Both the position numbers and the translations under genes were made by a program. Shown here in pieces: positions 23,347 to 35,250 of a stretch of 64,000 bases of DNA; position 1 is the stretch's first letter; every line of letters starts with the position of its first letter. The notes under the pieces are model-generated. The model did no database searches, had not been told where the DNA came from, and was given only the letters and a program-made list of their open reading frames with translations. Origin of the DNA: Halichoerus grypus (taxonomy: Eukaryota > Chordata > Mammalia > Carnivora > Phocidae); NCBI RefSeq assembly GCF_964656455.1, contig NC_135721.1, positions 79,898,754-79,962,753 of the forward strand, in the 5' to 3' direction.

Positions 23347-26300
23347 ATGGCACTAAATTCATATCTTTCAATAGTTACCCTGAATGTAAATGGGCTTAAT
23401 GCCCCAATCAAAAGACACAGGCTATCAGATTGGATTAAAAAACAAGACCCATCGATATGCTGTCTGCAAGAGACTCATTTTAGACCCAAAGACAACCCCA
23501 GACTGAAAGTGAGGGGGTGGAAAACCATTTACCATGCTAATGAACATTAAAAGAAAGCTGGAGGGGCAATCCTTATATCAGACAAATTAGATTTTAAACC
23601 AAAGACTGTAATAAGAGATGAGGAAGGACGCTATATCCTACTTAAAGGGTCTATCCAACAAGAAGATCTAACAATTGTAAATATCTATGCCCCTAACATG
23701 GGAGCAGCCAATTATATAAGCCAATTAATAACAAAAGCAAAGAAACACATCGACAACAATACAGTAATAGTGGGGAACTTTAACACCCCCCTCACTGAAA
23801 TGGACAGATCATCTAAGCAAAAGATCAACAAGGAAATAAAGACTTTAAATGACACACTGGACCAAATGGACTTCACAGACATATTCAGAACATTCCATCC
23901 CAAAGTAATGGAATACACATTCTTCTCTAGTGCCCATGGAACATTCTCCAGAATAGATCACATCTTAGGTCACAAATCAGGTCTCAACCAGTACCAAAAG
24001 ATTGGGATCATTCCCTGCATATCTTCAGACCACAATGCTTTGAAACTAGAACTCAATCACAAGAGGAAAGTCGGAAAGAACTCAAGTACATGGAGGCTAA
24101 AGAGCATCCTACTAAAGAATGAATGGGTCAACCAGAAAATTAAAGAAGAATTAAAAAAATTCATGGAAACATGTGAAAATGAAAACAAAACTGTTCAAAA
24201 TCTTTGGGATGCAGCAAAGGCAGTCCTAAGAGGAAAGTATTTAGCAATACAAGCCTGTCTCAAGAAACAAGAAAGGTCTCAAGCACACAACCTAACCCTA
24301 CACCTAAAGGAGCTAGAGAAAAAACAGCAAATAAAGCCTAACCCAGCAGGAGAAGAGAAATAATAAAGATCAGAGCAGAAATCAATGAAATAGAAACCAA
24401 AAGAATAGTAGAACAGATCAACAAAACTAGGAGCTGGTTGTTTGAAAGAATTAACAAGATTGATAAACCCCTGGCCAGACTTATCAAAAAGAAAAGAGAA
24501 ATGACCCAAATCAACAAAATCATGAATGAAAGAGGAGAGATCACAACCAACACCAAAGAAATACAAACAATTATAAGAACATATTATGAGCAACTCTATG
24601 CCAGCAAATTAGATAATCTGGAAGAAATGGATGCATTCCTAGAGAGGTATCAACTACCAAAATTGAACCAGGAAGAAATAGAAAACCTGAACAGACCTAT
24701 AACCACTAAGGAAATTGAAGCACTCATCAAAAATCTCCCCACAAACAAAAGCCCAGGGCCAGATGACTTCCCAGGGGAATTCTACCAAACATTTAAAAGA
24801 GAATTAATACCTATTCTTCTGAAACTGTTCCAAAAAATTGAAATGGAAGGAAAACTTCCAAACTCGTTTTTTGAGGCCACCATTACCTTGATCCCAAAAC
24901 CAGACAAAGACCCCATCAAAAAGGAGAATTACAGACCAATATCCTTGATGAACATGGATGCAAAAATTCTCACCAAAATACTAGCCAATAAGATCCAACA
25001 GTACATTAAAAGGGTTATTCACCACGACCAAGTTGGATTTATCCCTGGGCTGCAAGGTTGGTTCAACATACACAAATCAATCAATGTGATACAATACATT
25101 AACAAAAGAAAGAACAAGAACCATATGATCCTCTCAATAGATGCAGAAAAAGCATTTGACAAAGTACAGCATCCTTTCTTGATCAAAACTCTTCAGACTA
25201 TAGGGATAGAGGGTACATACCTCAATATCATAAAAGCCATCTATGAAAAACCCACAGCAAATATCATTCTCAATGGGGAAAAACTGAGAGCTTTCCCCCT
25301 AAGGTCAGGAACACGGCAGGGATGTCCACTATCACCATGCTATCCAACATAGTATTAGAAGTCCTAGCCACAGCAATCAGACAACAAAAAGAAATCAAAG
25401 GCATCCAAATCGGCAAAGAAGAAGTCAAACTCTCACTCTTTGCAGATGATATGATACTTTATGTGGAAAACCCAAAAGACTCCACCCCAAAACTGCTAGA
25501 ACTCATACAGGAATTCAGTAAAGTGGCAGGATAGAAAATCAATGCGCAGAAGTCAGTGGCATTCCTATACACCAACAACAAGACAGAAGAAAGAGAAATT
25601 AAGGAGTTGGTCCCATTTACAATTGCACCCAAAACCATAAGATACCTAGGAATAAATCTAACCAAAGAGGCAAAGGATCTGTACTCAGAAAACTATAAAA
25701 TACTCATGAAAGAAATTGAGGAAGACACAAAGAAATGGAAAAACGTTCCATGCTCATGGATTGGAAGAACAAATATTGTGAAGATGTCAATGCTACCTAG
25801 AGCAATCTACACATTTAATGCAATCCCTATCAAAATACCATCCTCTTTTTTCAGAGAAATGGAACAAATGATCCTAAAATTTGTATGGAAGCAGAAAAGT
25901 CCCCGAATATCCAGAGGAATATTGAAAAAGTAAAGCAAAGCTGGTGGCATCACAATTCCGGACTTCCAGCTCTATTACAAAGCTGTCATCAACAAGACAG
26001 TATGGTACTGGCACAAAAACAGACACATAGATCAATGGAACAGAATAGAGAGCCCAGAAATGGACCCTCAACTCTATGGTCAACTCATCTTCAACAAAAC
26101 GGGAAAGAATGTCCAATGGAAAAAAGACAGTCTCTTCAACAAATGGTGTTGGGAAAATTGGACAGCCACATGCAGAAGAATGAAACTGGACCATTCCCTT
26201 ACACCACACACAAAAATAGACTCAAAATGGTTGAAAGACCTCAATGTGAGGCAGGAGTCCATCAGAATCTTAAAGGAGAACACAGGCAGCAACCTCTTCG

Positions 26301-27144
26301 ACCTCAGCCACAGCAACTTCTTCCTAGAAACATTGCCAAAGGCAAGGGAAGCAAGGGCAAAAATGAACTATTGGGACTTCATCAAGAGAAAAAGCTTCTT
26401 TACAGCAAAGGAAATAGTGGACAAAACCAAGACAATTGAGAGAATGGGAGGAGATATTTGCAAATGACATATCAGATAAAGGACTAGTATCCAAGATCTA
26501 GAAAGAACTTATCAAACTCAACACCCAAAAAAACAAATAATCCAGTCAAGAAATGGGCAGAAGACATGAACAGACATTTCTCCAAAGAAGACAGCCAAAT
26601 GGCCAACAGACACATGAAAAAGTGTTCAACATCTCTCAGCATCAGGGAAATCCAAATCAAAACCTCAATGAGATACCACCTCACACCAGTCAGAATGGCT
26701 AAAATTAACAAGTCAGGAAAGGACAGATGTTGGCGGGGATGCGGAGAAGGGGGAACCCTCCTGCACTGTTGGTGGGAATGTAAGCTGGGGCAGCCACTCT
26801 GGAAAACAGTATGGAGGTTCCTTAAAAAGTTGAAAATAGAGCTACCCTACGACCCAGCTATTGCACTACTGGATATTTACCCCAAAGATACAAATGTAGG
26901 GATCCGAAGCGGTAAGTGCACCCTGATGTTTATAGCAGCAATGTCCACAACAGCCAAACTGTGGAAAGAGCCAAGATGTCCATCGACAGATGAATGGATA
27001 AAGAAGAGGTGGTATATATATACAATGGAATATTATGCAGCCAACAAAAGGAATGAGATCTTGCCATTTGCAACGATGTGGATGGAACTGGAGGGTATTA
27101 TGCTGAGTGAAATAAGCAACCAGAGAAAGTCATGTATCATATGA
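23347..27144 (+). pseudogene. L1 ORF2 (endonuclease / reverse transcriptase), broken
   Basis: ORF2p nicks target DNA and copies L1 RNA. The endonuclease part starts MALNSYLSIVTLNVNGLN and keeps LQETH and SSDHNALKLE, but a TAA at 23548-23550 cuts it early. Frame is lost near 24360 by one base and again near 25345, just before the reverse transcriptase core. The catalytic LFADDMILY block (25437-25463) is itself intact. Further stops lie at 25532 (TAG) and 25931 (TAA), and frame breaks and stops cluster near 26455-26550. The C-terminal Cys-rich segment ([14 protein letters not shown]) is readable at 26730-26790. The end is at 27144. The damage is spread over the whole ORF, as expected of neutral decay. 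Confidence 0.94.
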
Positions 27145-27619
27145 CCTCACTGATATGAGGAATTCTTAATCTCAGGAAACAAACTGAGGGTTGCTGGAGT
27201 GGTGGGGGGTGGGAGGGATGGGGTGGCTGGGTGATAGACACTGGGGAGTGTATGTGCTATGGTGAGTGCTGTGAATTGTGTAAGACTGTTGAATCACAGA
27301 CCTGTACCTCTGAAACAAATAATACATTATATGTTAAAAAAAAAAGAAGGTAGCAGGAAGGGAAGAATGAAGGAGGGGAAATCGGAGGGGTAGACGAACC
27401 ATGAGAGACTATGGACTCTGAGAAACAAACTGAGGGTTCTAGAGGGGAGGGGGGTGGGGGGACGGGTTAGCCTGGTGATGGGTATTAAAGAGGGCACGTA
27501 CTGCATGGAGCACTGGGTATTATACACAAACAATGAATCATGGAACACTACATCAAAAACTAATCATGTAATGTATGGTGATTAACATAATAAAATAAAA
27601 TGAAGAATATAAAAAAAAA
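27145..27619 (+). repeat. Dimeric L1 3' end: two 3' UTR-like segments, each with an A-tail
   Basis: The first segment ends CATTATATGTT plus eleven A at about 27345. A second, related L1 3' segment follows and ends AATAAAATAAAATGAAG plus poly(A) at 27619. Both contain GAAACAAACTGAGGGTT, at 27176 and 27422. The 16-bp target-site duplication flanks the pair, not the first tail. Confidence 0.85.
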
Positions 27620-28830
27620 GAAAGTTAATTGTCTTTTGGGAAGGAGCCGATTATCTTTCCCTCAACATTTGAAGATCCCCATGCCATTTAACAGAACAAA
27701 GACTTTGCATTCACTTCTCAGCACAAAAGGGGAGTTTCCATCCTCCCCATCAAAACAAAAATGAAAAAAAAAAAAAAAAGATTTTTTACATCATGGGCCT
27801 CAAGCCATCCTGCTTAAGACTTTTCTGTCAGAAAAGTCTTCAAACTTCCATTTTTATTTTAGATGAACACAGACATGATTCCTGATGGCCAAAGCAGGAA
27901 AAAAAGCAACCTGGAGGCGAACGTGGCTAAACAGGGCTGCACGGTCTGTCCGACTCGGCTAAGTGTGCGGGCCCGCAGAGCCCCCGAGCGGGGCACCGGC
28001 GCCCTCCCCACAGCCCGCGGTTGCATGTCTGGCACAGGACCTGCTGAGAGTTGGCGTCCCTGCGGTCAGTTTGCGAAGAGGCAGACTGGGATCTTGCACT
28101 ACATCGTGCCTCCTCACATGGGAGGTCTGGGTTCTCAGCAGCGGGAAGCCGGTATTTCCTTCCCAGTTTCTGGTATTCCACTCATTCAACGCTCAGTGGA
28201 CAGACGCCTCTGGGGTGCTGACAGAAGGTGTCATTTCCAGGGAGGCCACCACCTCCAAGGGATGACACGCCCCTCTTCCTCAAAACATGTCTCTAAACTC
28301 TCAACTGCACCTCAAAAACTGTAACTGTACCTTTTGTATAAGCTGCTGACGTCTGGGCACCCTAAGAACAGTCGTGCAGAGCTCCACCCCCAGCACGGGT
28401 GCCTGGGCCACCAGCTACAGCTGGACAGGGCAGAAGGGCAGGGGAGTGGCGTTTGCCAGGCGCCAACCTCTCCCAGGGTCTTGCCTAAGCCCCACGTGAG
28501 CTCTGAGGCTGGGCTGACCCCTCAGCTCACAGCTGAGGAAAGGAAGGCTCAGAAACGTTGAGGGTGTGTGTTTCTGCGGCGGCTTGGAAGCAGGTGGGGC
28601 TCTGTGGCCACAGGCACAGGGCGGGGCGCCGCCAGAGGCCGTGCCAGAGGCTGGCAGGCCCTGCTGAGGTGGCAGGGCCAGGCTGCATTCTGGGGCCAGG
28701 GAGCCCCTGTGGCCACCGCATCCGGAGGTGCTGCCCCGGTCTGCACCGGGGCACTGATGCGCGTGCTCTCTTCATCTCTATTTCTAATTTGTTCTGTTGA
28801 CGAGTAATCTCTCCCTGGTCTCAATATTTC

Positions 28831-29097
28831 TTTTCTTTTCTTTTTTTTTTTTTGCCAAGCCAAAGCCACATGCCTACCTCACGCCATGACTGGCTTTCTT
28901 GTTTTTATTTTTATTTTTTTTTTAAGAATCCACCTATTTATTTGTCAGAGAGAGAGGGAACACAAGCAGGGGGAGTGGCAGGCAGAGGGTGAAGCAGACT
29001 TCCGCAGAGCAGGGAGGCTGATGCGGGGCTCGATCCCACACCCCTGGGATCATGACCTGAGCTGAAGGCAGCCGCCCAACCGAGCCACCCAGGCGCC
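28831..29097 (-). mobile_element. SINEC with apparent 3' transduction
   Basis: On the minus strand the order is: SINE head and body (29097-28924), first A-rich tail (28923-28902), about 48 bp of unique sequence (28901-28854), then a second A-rich tail (28853-28831). A perfect 17-bp duplication CCTGGTCTCAATATTTC lies at 28814-28830 and 29098-29114, outside everything. The unique piece therefore arrived with the SINE, most simply by transcription past the source element's own tail. The SINE body has many substitutions. Confidence 0.88.
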
Positions 29098-29274
29098 CCT
29101 GGTCTCAATATTTCAAGTCTGGCCTCTAGGTGTGCGTTGCTGGGGGAACTGGAATGTAAATAAATCTGACTTCACCTTGAAAAATCTCTGCCCCTCCCAC
29201 TTATTTTTCCTTTGGGTGCCTCAGAAAAAAGCAGAAGCAGATGGCTCTGTGGGCCATTTTTCTGCACATGGCGC

Positions 29275-29600
29275 CTGCAGATCCGGCCCGAGGCTCGTGC
29301 TGGGGAGGGGCGGCTGGCCCGGGGTGGGGGGATTTGTCATTCGGCATCTGCATCTGCTTTCTTTAGGGACGACCCCTCGTGAATGGCGGATGGCCCCGCC
29401 CACTGTCAGCCAGACGCGCGGGACAACCACGGCAGTGCCACCTCATGGCTCCCTCTCCATCCGAGTCCCCTCCGCTGCGCGCAGCCAGAACAGCCTTGCT
29501 GAGGGTCTCTGAGCGAGCTGGGCAGCCCCGTCGGTGCTCAGAGCTGCAGGCAGTCCTCACGGAGCCTGCAGGGGCCCCGCGGGCCTGGCACGAAAGAGGT
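29275..29600. promoter_or_regulatory. CpG-rich patch in intron
   Basis: The stretch is GC-rich with roughly 25 CpG dinucleotides in about 330 bp, including GACGCGCGGG and GCTGCGCGCAGCC. Surrounding intron has far fewer. It could be a small intragenic CpG island or enhancer. No transcript start can be shown from sequence. Confidence 0.4.
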
Positions 29601-32600
29601 CGCACCCGTATGGTCCTCATCCTCACGGTTCCCAGGGCTCAAGCTCACTTTTCATTCCTTCAAAAGCCCTCTTCAGCTCAACACAGACTTCCACAGATGG
29701 CTCAGGGTCATCTCAGAAACATGTGTGGGTCAGGCGCGGACTGCTCCTGCAGGCCCAGAAGTCACTTCACACACAAGGTTGGTACTAAAAATACCTTACT
29801 TAAGGCAATACTAGGAGAATGTGTCTCAGAGAGCCTTCTTCCCCACCATCCTGTAGGCTATACGGGGCTTTCAGGTTATAAGGTGCTCCCTCCTCCAGTC
29901 TGAAGCAGTCCTGCGAGTGTGAGCCCAGGGGGGAAGGTCAGGCCCCAGACTGACGGCGCACACATGGAAGCAACTGTCAGCTGTGGCCACTCAGCCTGGC
30001 ATCATGCACTGTCTGCTTTTACCAGCAGCCTACTGGATATCTCCAAGGACACCATCACTCACCCGTATTACTTGCTCATTTCTATAGCAAGATGTTCACT
30101 TGTGTTAATTATCTACAGTTTTCTTCAGCTCTAATCAAGGAATGAATTGAAGTATTTTAGTGCCTTCATTAATTTCACACCTTTTCTCCTCTATATGATG
30201 GCTTGCTCATGTTTCTTCTAGAATAAGTAAAAGATTCTTTTCAATTATTCCTGTGAAGTGATCTGCTCCTGCTTTTCTGGTTACCAGGGTCACACCAGCT
30301 CAGGTTAGCAAGACACATGCCCACTCATACCATTTGATGGATGTCTACAGAATGACGGCCAGGTGCAGCCAGGTGGTGGAGGAGCCTGCCCCAGGAGCAT
30401 CCACTCTGGGGAAGGGGGAGACAGCATAGGTGCATGTCAGGGTCTGCTTAGGATGCTATGGAGTCAGCAGGGGCACCATCCATGCTCAGAAAGCCACGTA
30501 AGTCCCCCTGTAGGAGGTGGCAGCTGAGCTGGGGAGGTGTGAGCCAATGCAGGGTTGCAGATGAGGCTGACTATGGGTGCACGTGCTCAGAGGGGGAGAA
30601 CAGGGAGTGTCTGGGGAAATCTCATGAAGCCATGGAGTGGCCAGCCCTTCACCCAGGACTTCCAGTCTGCAGGCAGCCCCACTCCCTGTGCCCCACCCTC
30701 CCAGGCTTTCTTGGCTCCCATGAAGAGACTCCCAGACCTCGCAGGTGGCATGCAAGTAGTCACACACTTCAGGAGGCTCTTGGTTTCCCCCCAGGGATAA
30801 ACTGTACCCATCTGTCTGTGGAAGTTTCCTTCCCAGATGGCAAGCTGCGCTCAGGTCCCTGAGTGAGCCCACAGCTCTGCCCGCCCTTGGCTCACAGGTA
30901 CGCAGACCTGCAGGCACTGGGACAAACGGGGAGCAGCAGTCTGGCTTGTGTCAGCCCCCCCGACACTGTTTCTGCTCCTCCTCCAGCATGAGAGAGTCCT
31001 CAGCAGCGCATCCAAGGGGCTGGGCCAGACTGGGGTGAGACTCTGGAGCTGGTTCAGCCCTCTCCCTCGCCTGGCCCTCCGCTCTGCCCGCCCCTTTGGT
31101 CCTCATCCCATCTGGCTCTGAGATGCCTGCGGAGGAGAGGAGGTGAGAATTCAGCCCCCAGCCTGAGCGGTGGCCTACTCAGAAGCATACTGGAACGCCG
31201 TAGCCCTTCCAGAGGGACCTTCCCTGACCCGTTTCTGTCCCTGGGAGGCATGGCGGGTCATGAGGATGAAGGGCAGTGAGCCCAATAGCCAGGGGTGGAC
31301 TTGGGGTGGCGTTCCAACACTGCAGAAGTTAGCAGGGAGGGCACGGACTCTGCAGATCTGAAGACCAGCAGCCGCCTCCATGCACTGGGTGGGCGAACAG
31401 ACCCCCTTTCTGTGTTTCAGGGCTACCGGGTCCCTAGGAAGCCCGTGCCAGCAGACACCTTTATACGCTAGGAGAAGGACGTAAGAACATCCTGCTACTG
31501 AAGGCGGACCTGAGGGGTCTGGCCTTTTAATCATGTGGGCTCGCCACCCAGGCACAGGACCTGAGCCGTGGCGGTGAAACCCGCGGACTATGAGGATGAC
31601 TGAATGAGGGCCTGTGGGCAGGACCGCAGCACTGACTGACCTCAGCCCAGCACTGTGGGGCGCTCCCCGAGGCCCCGGGGTCACTCCTATTTGCAAACTC
31701 CTGGCTCACAGCAGCACGCTTGTTGCTGCAGCTGTTTCTGGGAAGGCAGCACTTCTCACGTTCAAGCTCAAACTTCTGAAAGTGACTTTTGTATGGTTTT
31801 GGGTAGGACAGTCAGATAAAGAGCAACCATACTCCCCCCACAGATACCTGTCACCGGCACATGTGGGACAGCTAACTTGTTGGAGCTAAAGAGGATGGGC
31901 AAGTGGTCAGGCTAGTCCCCTGCTTGATGGGCTGATGAAGTCAGCCTCATCTTCTCCTCCCTGGGAACAAAATAAAAAATGTGATTTCAAAGGTCATGCT
32001 CTCAAAATGGATCATGCGGAATGCTGTACATGGTGTCCCCCGCCCTGGGGCTTGTTACACGGCAGAAACAGCCACAGAGAGCACATGTTTAACTCTCAAC
32101 AGCCAGTCCCGGTCACGCTGGCCACGACTCATCTGCTGCTCAGATGGCCACTGTCACCAGTAGTCACATGCCTGCCAAAATACTTATCTTTTCAACGACA
32201 TTATCTGACACATAAGTCTCCCTTCTGTTACTCAAATGAAAATCTCCACCCAAATGGGGGTTCCGTGCTCTGGGGAGAGGCAGATAAGGAGCGGGCAGAG
32301 GTCTGGGAACTACAGTGGCCTCCTCACGTCCCAGGGCAGAGCAGGGACAGGAGAAAGAGGTCATTCCATACTCTATACCAAATTAAAGAGCCTCCACAAC
32401 ATGGAAGGTCTGGGCATGGTTGAGGCCTCCAGTATGTATTCACAATACTCTTGGACTGTATTAATAACCTTCGGGTCTCAAAGACAGAGTAGCCCTCTTG
32501 GTGGCTGACCTGATGTGTAAGAGCTGGAGGCTTTGGGCTGATACCAGAAGCCCTTTGCACCCAGGATGGGGAAGGCTTTCGCCATCAGAACAAGGAAAAA

Positions 32601-34005
32601 GTTACTGAGAGCCTGTGTGCCAGGCATTCATGTGGGGGGACCCCAAAATGAAACACCTGGGCCTTGTCTTTGAAGAGCTCACTCTGTCCTGCCTCTCATT
32701 TGGGCAACCAAAATAGGGCCTAATGGTCTCCTGTGGATGCTGGTCTACTTCCTCAGGGATAGGGTCCTGCATCCAGTTCTTCAAGAAGAGCAAGGCTATC
32801 ACTACCCATCCTTCCCTGTGTTGCTCCTTGGCCCCCAGGTTTGAGTGGAAGCCTTTGGAGCTTATCAGGACACCAGGTCAGAAGAGAGCATCTTCTGTCC
32901 AGTGTTGGTGAAAACTTGAATGGCAGCCTAAAGACACCTAAAGGTAGCTTACTAATCTATATTCCCTTCAGGAAGCTAGGTAAAAAATAGGCAAGTCTTA
33001 ATTTCCTCTTGTTTAGTTGGTTGTAGAAATAACGCAATCAGCAGTGGGCAGATAAAGAAAGATGCTCAGGGATTTCCTATCTGCCACCAAATAAAGACAA
33101 ACATTTCAGCTGGGTGTAAAAAGGTAGGTGAAAATTTGCTGGTATATTTAAGCTTCTAGGAAACCTTCTAAAGCTTGGCAACTTGCTTTTTCAAAAGGAA
33201 TTTTTTTTTTTTTTTTCTGTTTGCTTTTGTTTTTCGCTTGGAATTTCTGTTCTGCAACAGTGCAGGTTCTAAGTGTCCCTTTGACCTGCACTAAAGCTGT
33301 GGAACGTTCTACTTTGCCATATTGTTTGCCAAATTCATATTCTCCACCTCAAAACATTCATTCAAGTAACTGAGCTCATTGCCAAATAAAAGAGTAGAAG
33401 GCAGTCTAATTTTTCAGAACACCATTTAAATGGAGAATTTTTAAACTGCACGTAGCTCTTAAGAGCTGTAATTTAACAAGAGCAAATTTTCTAAACAAGA
33501 TAAGCATCTCGCTTCCTGGCAATGATTCATCTGGTTATATTTGGGGATGATATGCAGCTGCTATGATATAAGCTGCCATAACTGTAGGCCAGTCATGGCT
33601 CTGAAACAGGGAGCTACTTCTGAGCACTTGGTAACTAGCTACTGTCCCAGGCTGGCGAGACCGCCTGCCGCTCTGGCCCCCGTGCCCCCCCCACCTCCTC
33701 ACGGGCCTCCGGGATCTTCTCTGGGCTATGGCTGGTCTGCTCCTGACTGGCCAGCGCCTGTGCCACCAAATATTTGGAATATTTCCCCTTCTTACAAATG
33801 TCCTGGGGACAGTGACGTTGAAAGAAGCTGCTAGACTTTTGTTTTCCACACTCTCTTGTCAGCAGTATTAGTGGATGCACATAACTAAACTAATTTGTTG
33901 GTAACAAATCAGGAAATCCTACAGGAACCATATGTGTACATGCTAGCAGAGGTGGGAGGGAGGTGCCGAAGGCACAGGACCCCAGAAACATAAATGGCAG
34001 CTCAC

Positions 34006-34085
34006 ACGTTGAGGGGCAGCTGGACTTTGGGAGCTGTGCCTTGCTGTTCAGCTGCTGGGGCAGGTCCGGCCGAGGAAGAGGAGTC
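34006..34085 (-). CDS. SH3RF3: SH3RF3 internal exon: short linker before SH3-3
   Basis: This small 80-bp exon reads DSSSSAGPAPAAEQQ and then GTAPKVQLPLN, and ends with GT, the first two bases of a Val codon. The acceptor is CTGTTTCCAG after a clear pyrimidine tract; the donor is GTGAGC. Phase 0 to 2 is exactly what is needed to join the 51995 exon to the SH3 exon at 16520, and the split codon completes V followed by YLALYAY. The VQLPLNV ending is characteristic of SH3RF3. The human exon, as I recall it, has about eight more residues in the Ala/Ser-rich part, so this species seems to have a shorter linker. It is a probably unstructured spacer. The exon is easy to miss because it is short and its open frame runs on into intron upstream. 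Confidence 0.92.
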
Positions 34086-34869
34086 CTGGAAACAGACAAG
34101 AGGAGACAGGAGTGAGTCGACAGGAGGCCCCTGCCCCAGAGAAGAGAAAGGCAACGTCAGGCTGGAGGCCAGAGGCACCTGTTTTCTCCTCACCGGCCTC
34201 ATCTTCCAGCCTTCAAAACCCTCAGGTCCCACCTGCCTGGGTTGTTTGTTAATAACATTTTTTTTTCAGCCCGTTGGAGGAGCTTGGTGGCCACGGACAC
34301 CTGTCCTGAAGCAGCTTCCAAGTGCCTCCCAGGAACGGCTCAGATAGTCACTCTTTGGGCCTGGGTCTGGGTTGGTCAGCATCACACTGTGTTTAACCTA
34401 GAAGAAGGCAGTGTGGGGAGACCTGTTTTTATTCTTAGAACTTGAATTAATTATTCTTGCATTTGTCAAAGAAGACCCAGACAAAACCTTTCATGTGACA
34501 AAGCACAAGCTTATGTAAAGGCTGCATTTCCAGGAGCTGAAGATTAACCCCTAAGGAAAACTGGTCCTGTGGCAGTGACCGAGGGGCAGGTGCTGGAGAG
34601 CAAGCATTATGCAGGGAGACTGCTGGAGGAGTGGTCTACTTGGAGGTGCTTCCCACTAAGCCTGTGGTGCATGTTAAACTGGCCAAGGGAAGTGGTCAAG
34701 GGCCAAGCAGAGGGATCTGGGCCCCATGATGATCTCGCTGAGGTGATTTTTGCACAGGGAATCCTGCAGACCCAGCCGTAAGGGGCGACACTGTCCCCAG
34801 CCCCTCACCACCTGCCTTGCCTGTCCTGCCCCAGCCCTCCCCAGGGCAGCACCCTTCTTCTTGGGCAGA

Positions 34870-35250
34870 GGTATTTTATGCCACAGTGAGTTGAACTATG
34901 CCCCCCCCTCCCAAAGAGATGCCTAAGCCATAGTCCCTGATATCTGTGAAGGTGGCCTTGTTTGGAATAAGAGTTTTTGCAAATAAGGTAGATATCCTGA
35001 GATGAGATCACCCTTGATTACAGTGGGCCCTAATTCTGGTGACAAGTGTCCTTCTAAGAGACAGAAGAGGAGAACAGAGACACCCAGAGGGGAAGAAAGG
35101 CTGTGCGAAGACAGAGGCTGAGACAGGTGTGATGCAAGGGATCTGGGCAGCCAGAAGCTGGGAGATTCTCCTTTGGCCTCCAGAAGCAACCAACCCTGCC
35201 AACACCTTGATTTCAGACTTCTGACCTAAGAACTGATAGAGAATAACTTC
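34870..35250 (+). mobile_element. MLT1-like solo LTR (MaLR family)
   Basis: The order AAGGTGGCCTTGTTTGGAATAAG, TGGGCCCTAATTCTGG, GTGTCCTTCTAAGAGACAG, CCAACCCTGCCAACACCTTG and ACTTCTGACCTAAGAACTGA follows the MLT1 LTR pattern. No internal coding region is attached. It is old; borders are approximate, and the exact subfamily needs a library search. Confidence 0.65.

Larger units (their letters stand above)
20541..27619 (+). mobile_element. Full-length carnivore LINE-1 (about 7.1 kb), inactive
   Basis: The element begins just before GGGAGGAGCAAGATGGC, a typical L1 5' UTR start, and ends in poly(A). It is bounded by a perfect 16-bp duplication GAAAGTTAATTGTCTT at 20525 and 27620. It has a 5' UTR (to 22372), a broken ORF1 (22373-23265), an inter-ORF gap, a broken ORF2 (23347-27144), and an unusual double 3' end (27145-27619). 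It is in antisense orientation to SH3RF3. The intact duplication and easily read frames point to moderate age. It cannot move by itself because both ORFs carry stops and frameshifts. Confidence 0.96.
16521..34005 (-). other. SH3RF3: SH3RF3 intron of about 17.5 kb
   Basis: The intron runs from donor GTGAGC (34005-34000) to acceptor CCCATAG (ending 16521). Its main content is the full-length plus-strand L1 at 20541-27619, therefore antisense to the gene. It also holds the transducing SINE at 28831-29097, a CpG-rich patch at 29275-29600, G-rich tracts near 16.8 and 17.9 kb, and MIR and L2 scraps. The 17.5-19.3, 29.6-32.9 and 32.9-34.0 kb parts appear unique, with no coding sequence I can support. 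Confidence 0.85.

Noticed and set aside
33541..33834. Plus-strand Pro-rich frame considered as a coding exon
   Set aside because: It is antisense to SH3RF3, has no matching splice sites, and its Pro run comes from a C-rich tract. The true minus-strand exon nearby is 34006-34085.
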